Part shown: piece by piece, positions 63,827 to 64,000 of the stretch
Layout of the letters: every line of letters begins with the position of its first letter
How positions within the stretch are numbered: position 1 is the stretch's first letter
NCBI GenBank assembly: GCA_026391355.1
Contig: JAPLDH010000023.1
Location: 16,739-80,738 of the forward strand
Length of the DNA: 64,000 bases
Origin: Bacteroidota bacterium
GTDB taxonomy: Bacteria > Bacteroidota > Bacteroidia > Bacteroidales > FEN-979
Reading direction: 5' to 3'
Position numbers and translations under genes: made by a program
Notes under the pieces: generated by a model
The model's input: only the letters and a program-made list of their open reading frames with translations
The model's database searches: none
What the model was told of the DNA's origin: nothing

Positions 63827-63860
63827 TGCAACACGTTCCGGAGGTTTGGCAACATATACT
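63827..63860. other. Spacer-like sequence after the last repeat
   Basis: 34 bases directly after the last intact repeat. They are closely similar to the preceding spacer (63762-63796): both contain AGGTTTGGCAACATATA, and about 29 of 35 positions agree. Reverse-complemented and read in one frame they give YVAKPPERV here and YVAKPAKRI in the spacer. It is therefore probably an additional spacer whose following repeat has been displaced. Confidence 0.6.
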
Positions 63861-64000
63861 GGCTGTATCTTTTTTTGAGGTGCTACGTATAAGATGGAAA
63901 AAGATAAAATGGATATTAAAAATTCCAAATTATTAGTTGCGCCTGAAGAAATACTAGCGAGTTTTGATCTGGTGCAGATAAAAGAAAACAGCAAGCATTA
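63861..64000 (+). mobile_element. Possible left end of an insertion sequence with transposase start
   Basis: The sequence departs from spacer-like DNA at about 63861 (GGCTGTATCTTTTTTTGAGG). A frame opens at ATG 63894 and runs off the window: 35 codons beginning MEKDKMDIKNSKLLVAPEEI followed by LASFDLVQIKENSKH. The pattern 'L-L-x-P-E-x-I-L-x-x-F-D-L-v' resembles the N-terminal region of ISAon1-type transposases. If right, an IS has inserted inside or beside the array. The identification is based on a short fragment. Confidence 0.35.

Noticed and set aside
62684..63936. Several open frames with a repeated peptide (FNSTLVRLI / FQFHIGTTD / SRTNVELK) across the right end
   Set aside because: They are translations of the CRISPR repeat read through stop-free spacers; the periodicity is that of the array, not of a protein.

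Overview
The window comes from a Bacteroidota (Bacteroidetes) chromosome. Three things point there. The recognisable promoters follow the Bacteroidota pattern TTG - about 19-20 nt - TAnnTTTG. Genes lack clear Shine-Dalgarno sites. The housekeeping genes at the left edge (short-form F1 epsilon subunit, SurA/PpiD-type foldase, LptC, type III pantothenate kinase) and the injection-system genes on the right are of the kinds found in that phylum. All calls were made by reading the sequence; no database search was run.

Layout. (1) 1-6160, core genes: the end of atpD, atpC, then a leftward cluster for envelope biogenesis (periplasmic PPIase/chaperone, LptC, outer-membrane protein), coaX and a multi-pass membrane protein. 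A tRNA-Phe gene with its own promoter and terminator follows at 6357-6429. (2) 6629-33640, a patchwork accessory region: stand-alone small genes on both strands (STAND-like ATPase, flavin reductase, cupin-VOC fusion, YdeI, M50-like peptidase, nitroreductases, TfoX, AlkA-like glycosylase, alcohol dehydrogenase, lipocalin and others) mixed with gene fragments (SRPBCC, HU, PRiA4-ORF3, gamma-glutamylcyclotransferase, cupin). Inside it lie a complete type I restriction-modification locus with a YgjP-type metallopeptidase (14769-22157) and, directly upstream, a two-gene operon (22220-24981). That operon encodes a NadR-like P-loop NTPase and a protein joining an ECF-S-component-like membrane region to a complete-looking SAICAR synthetase (PurC) domain. 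A probable small RNA lies between hsdR and hsdS.

(3) 33638-62470, an extracellular contractile injection system (eCIS; Afp/PVC/MAC type) on the minus strand. A strong promoter at 62436-62465 is followed by the DUF4255 cap protein, an unknown protein, sheath, two tube proteins, a tiny DUF5908 protein, LysM protein, spike, gp25, two baseplate J-type proteins, a 1333-residue PKD-domain protein, the tape-measure protein, two DUF4157 proteins that look like metalloprotease cargo, an Lgt-like membrane enzyme and the AAA+ ATPase. A CHASE2 membrane sensor and a secreted TPR-like protein follow after a gap. The gene order matches Afp/PVC operons, but no PAAR tip protein was found and no fibre could be recognised.

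(4) 62485-64000, a CRISPR array of 20 intact 30-bp repeats and 19 spacers, plus a degenerate terminal repeat. No cas genes lie inside the window. Repeat orientation suggests transcription leftward, toward the eCIS operon. The right end runs into a spacer-like sequence closely related to the last intact spacer, then into what may be the start of an insertion sequence.

Most notable points: the membrane-anchored PurC-like fusion with its NadR-like partner; the eCIS with an NleD-like (M91) effector, a second HExxH effector and a dedicated Lgt-like enzyme; the paired homologous spacers at the interrupted end of the CRISPR array; and the vestigial second hsdS start in the restriction locus.
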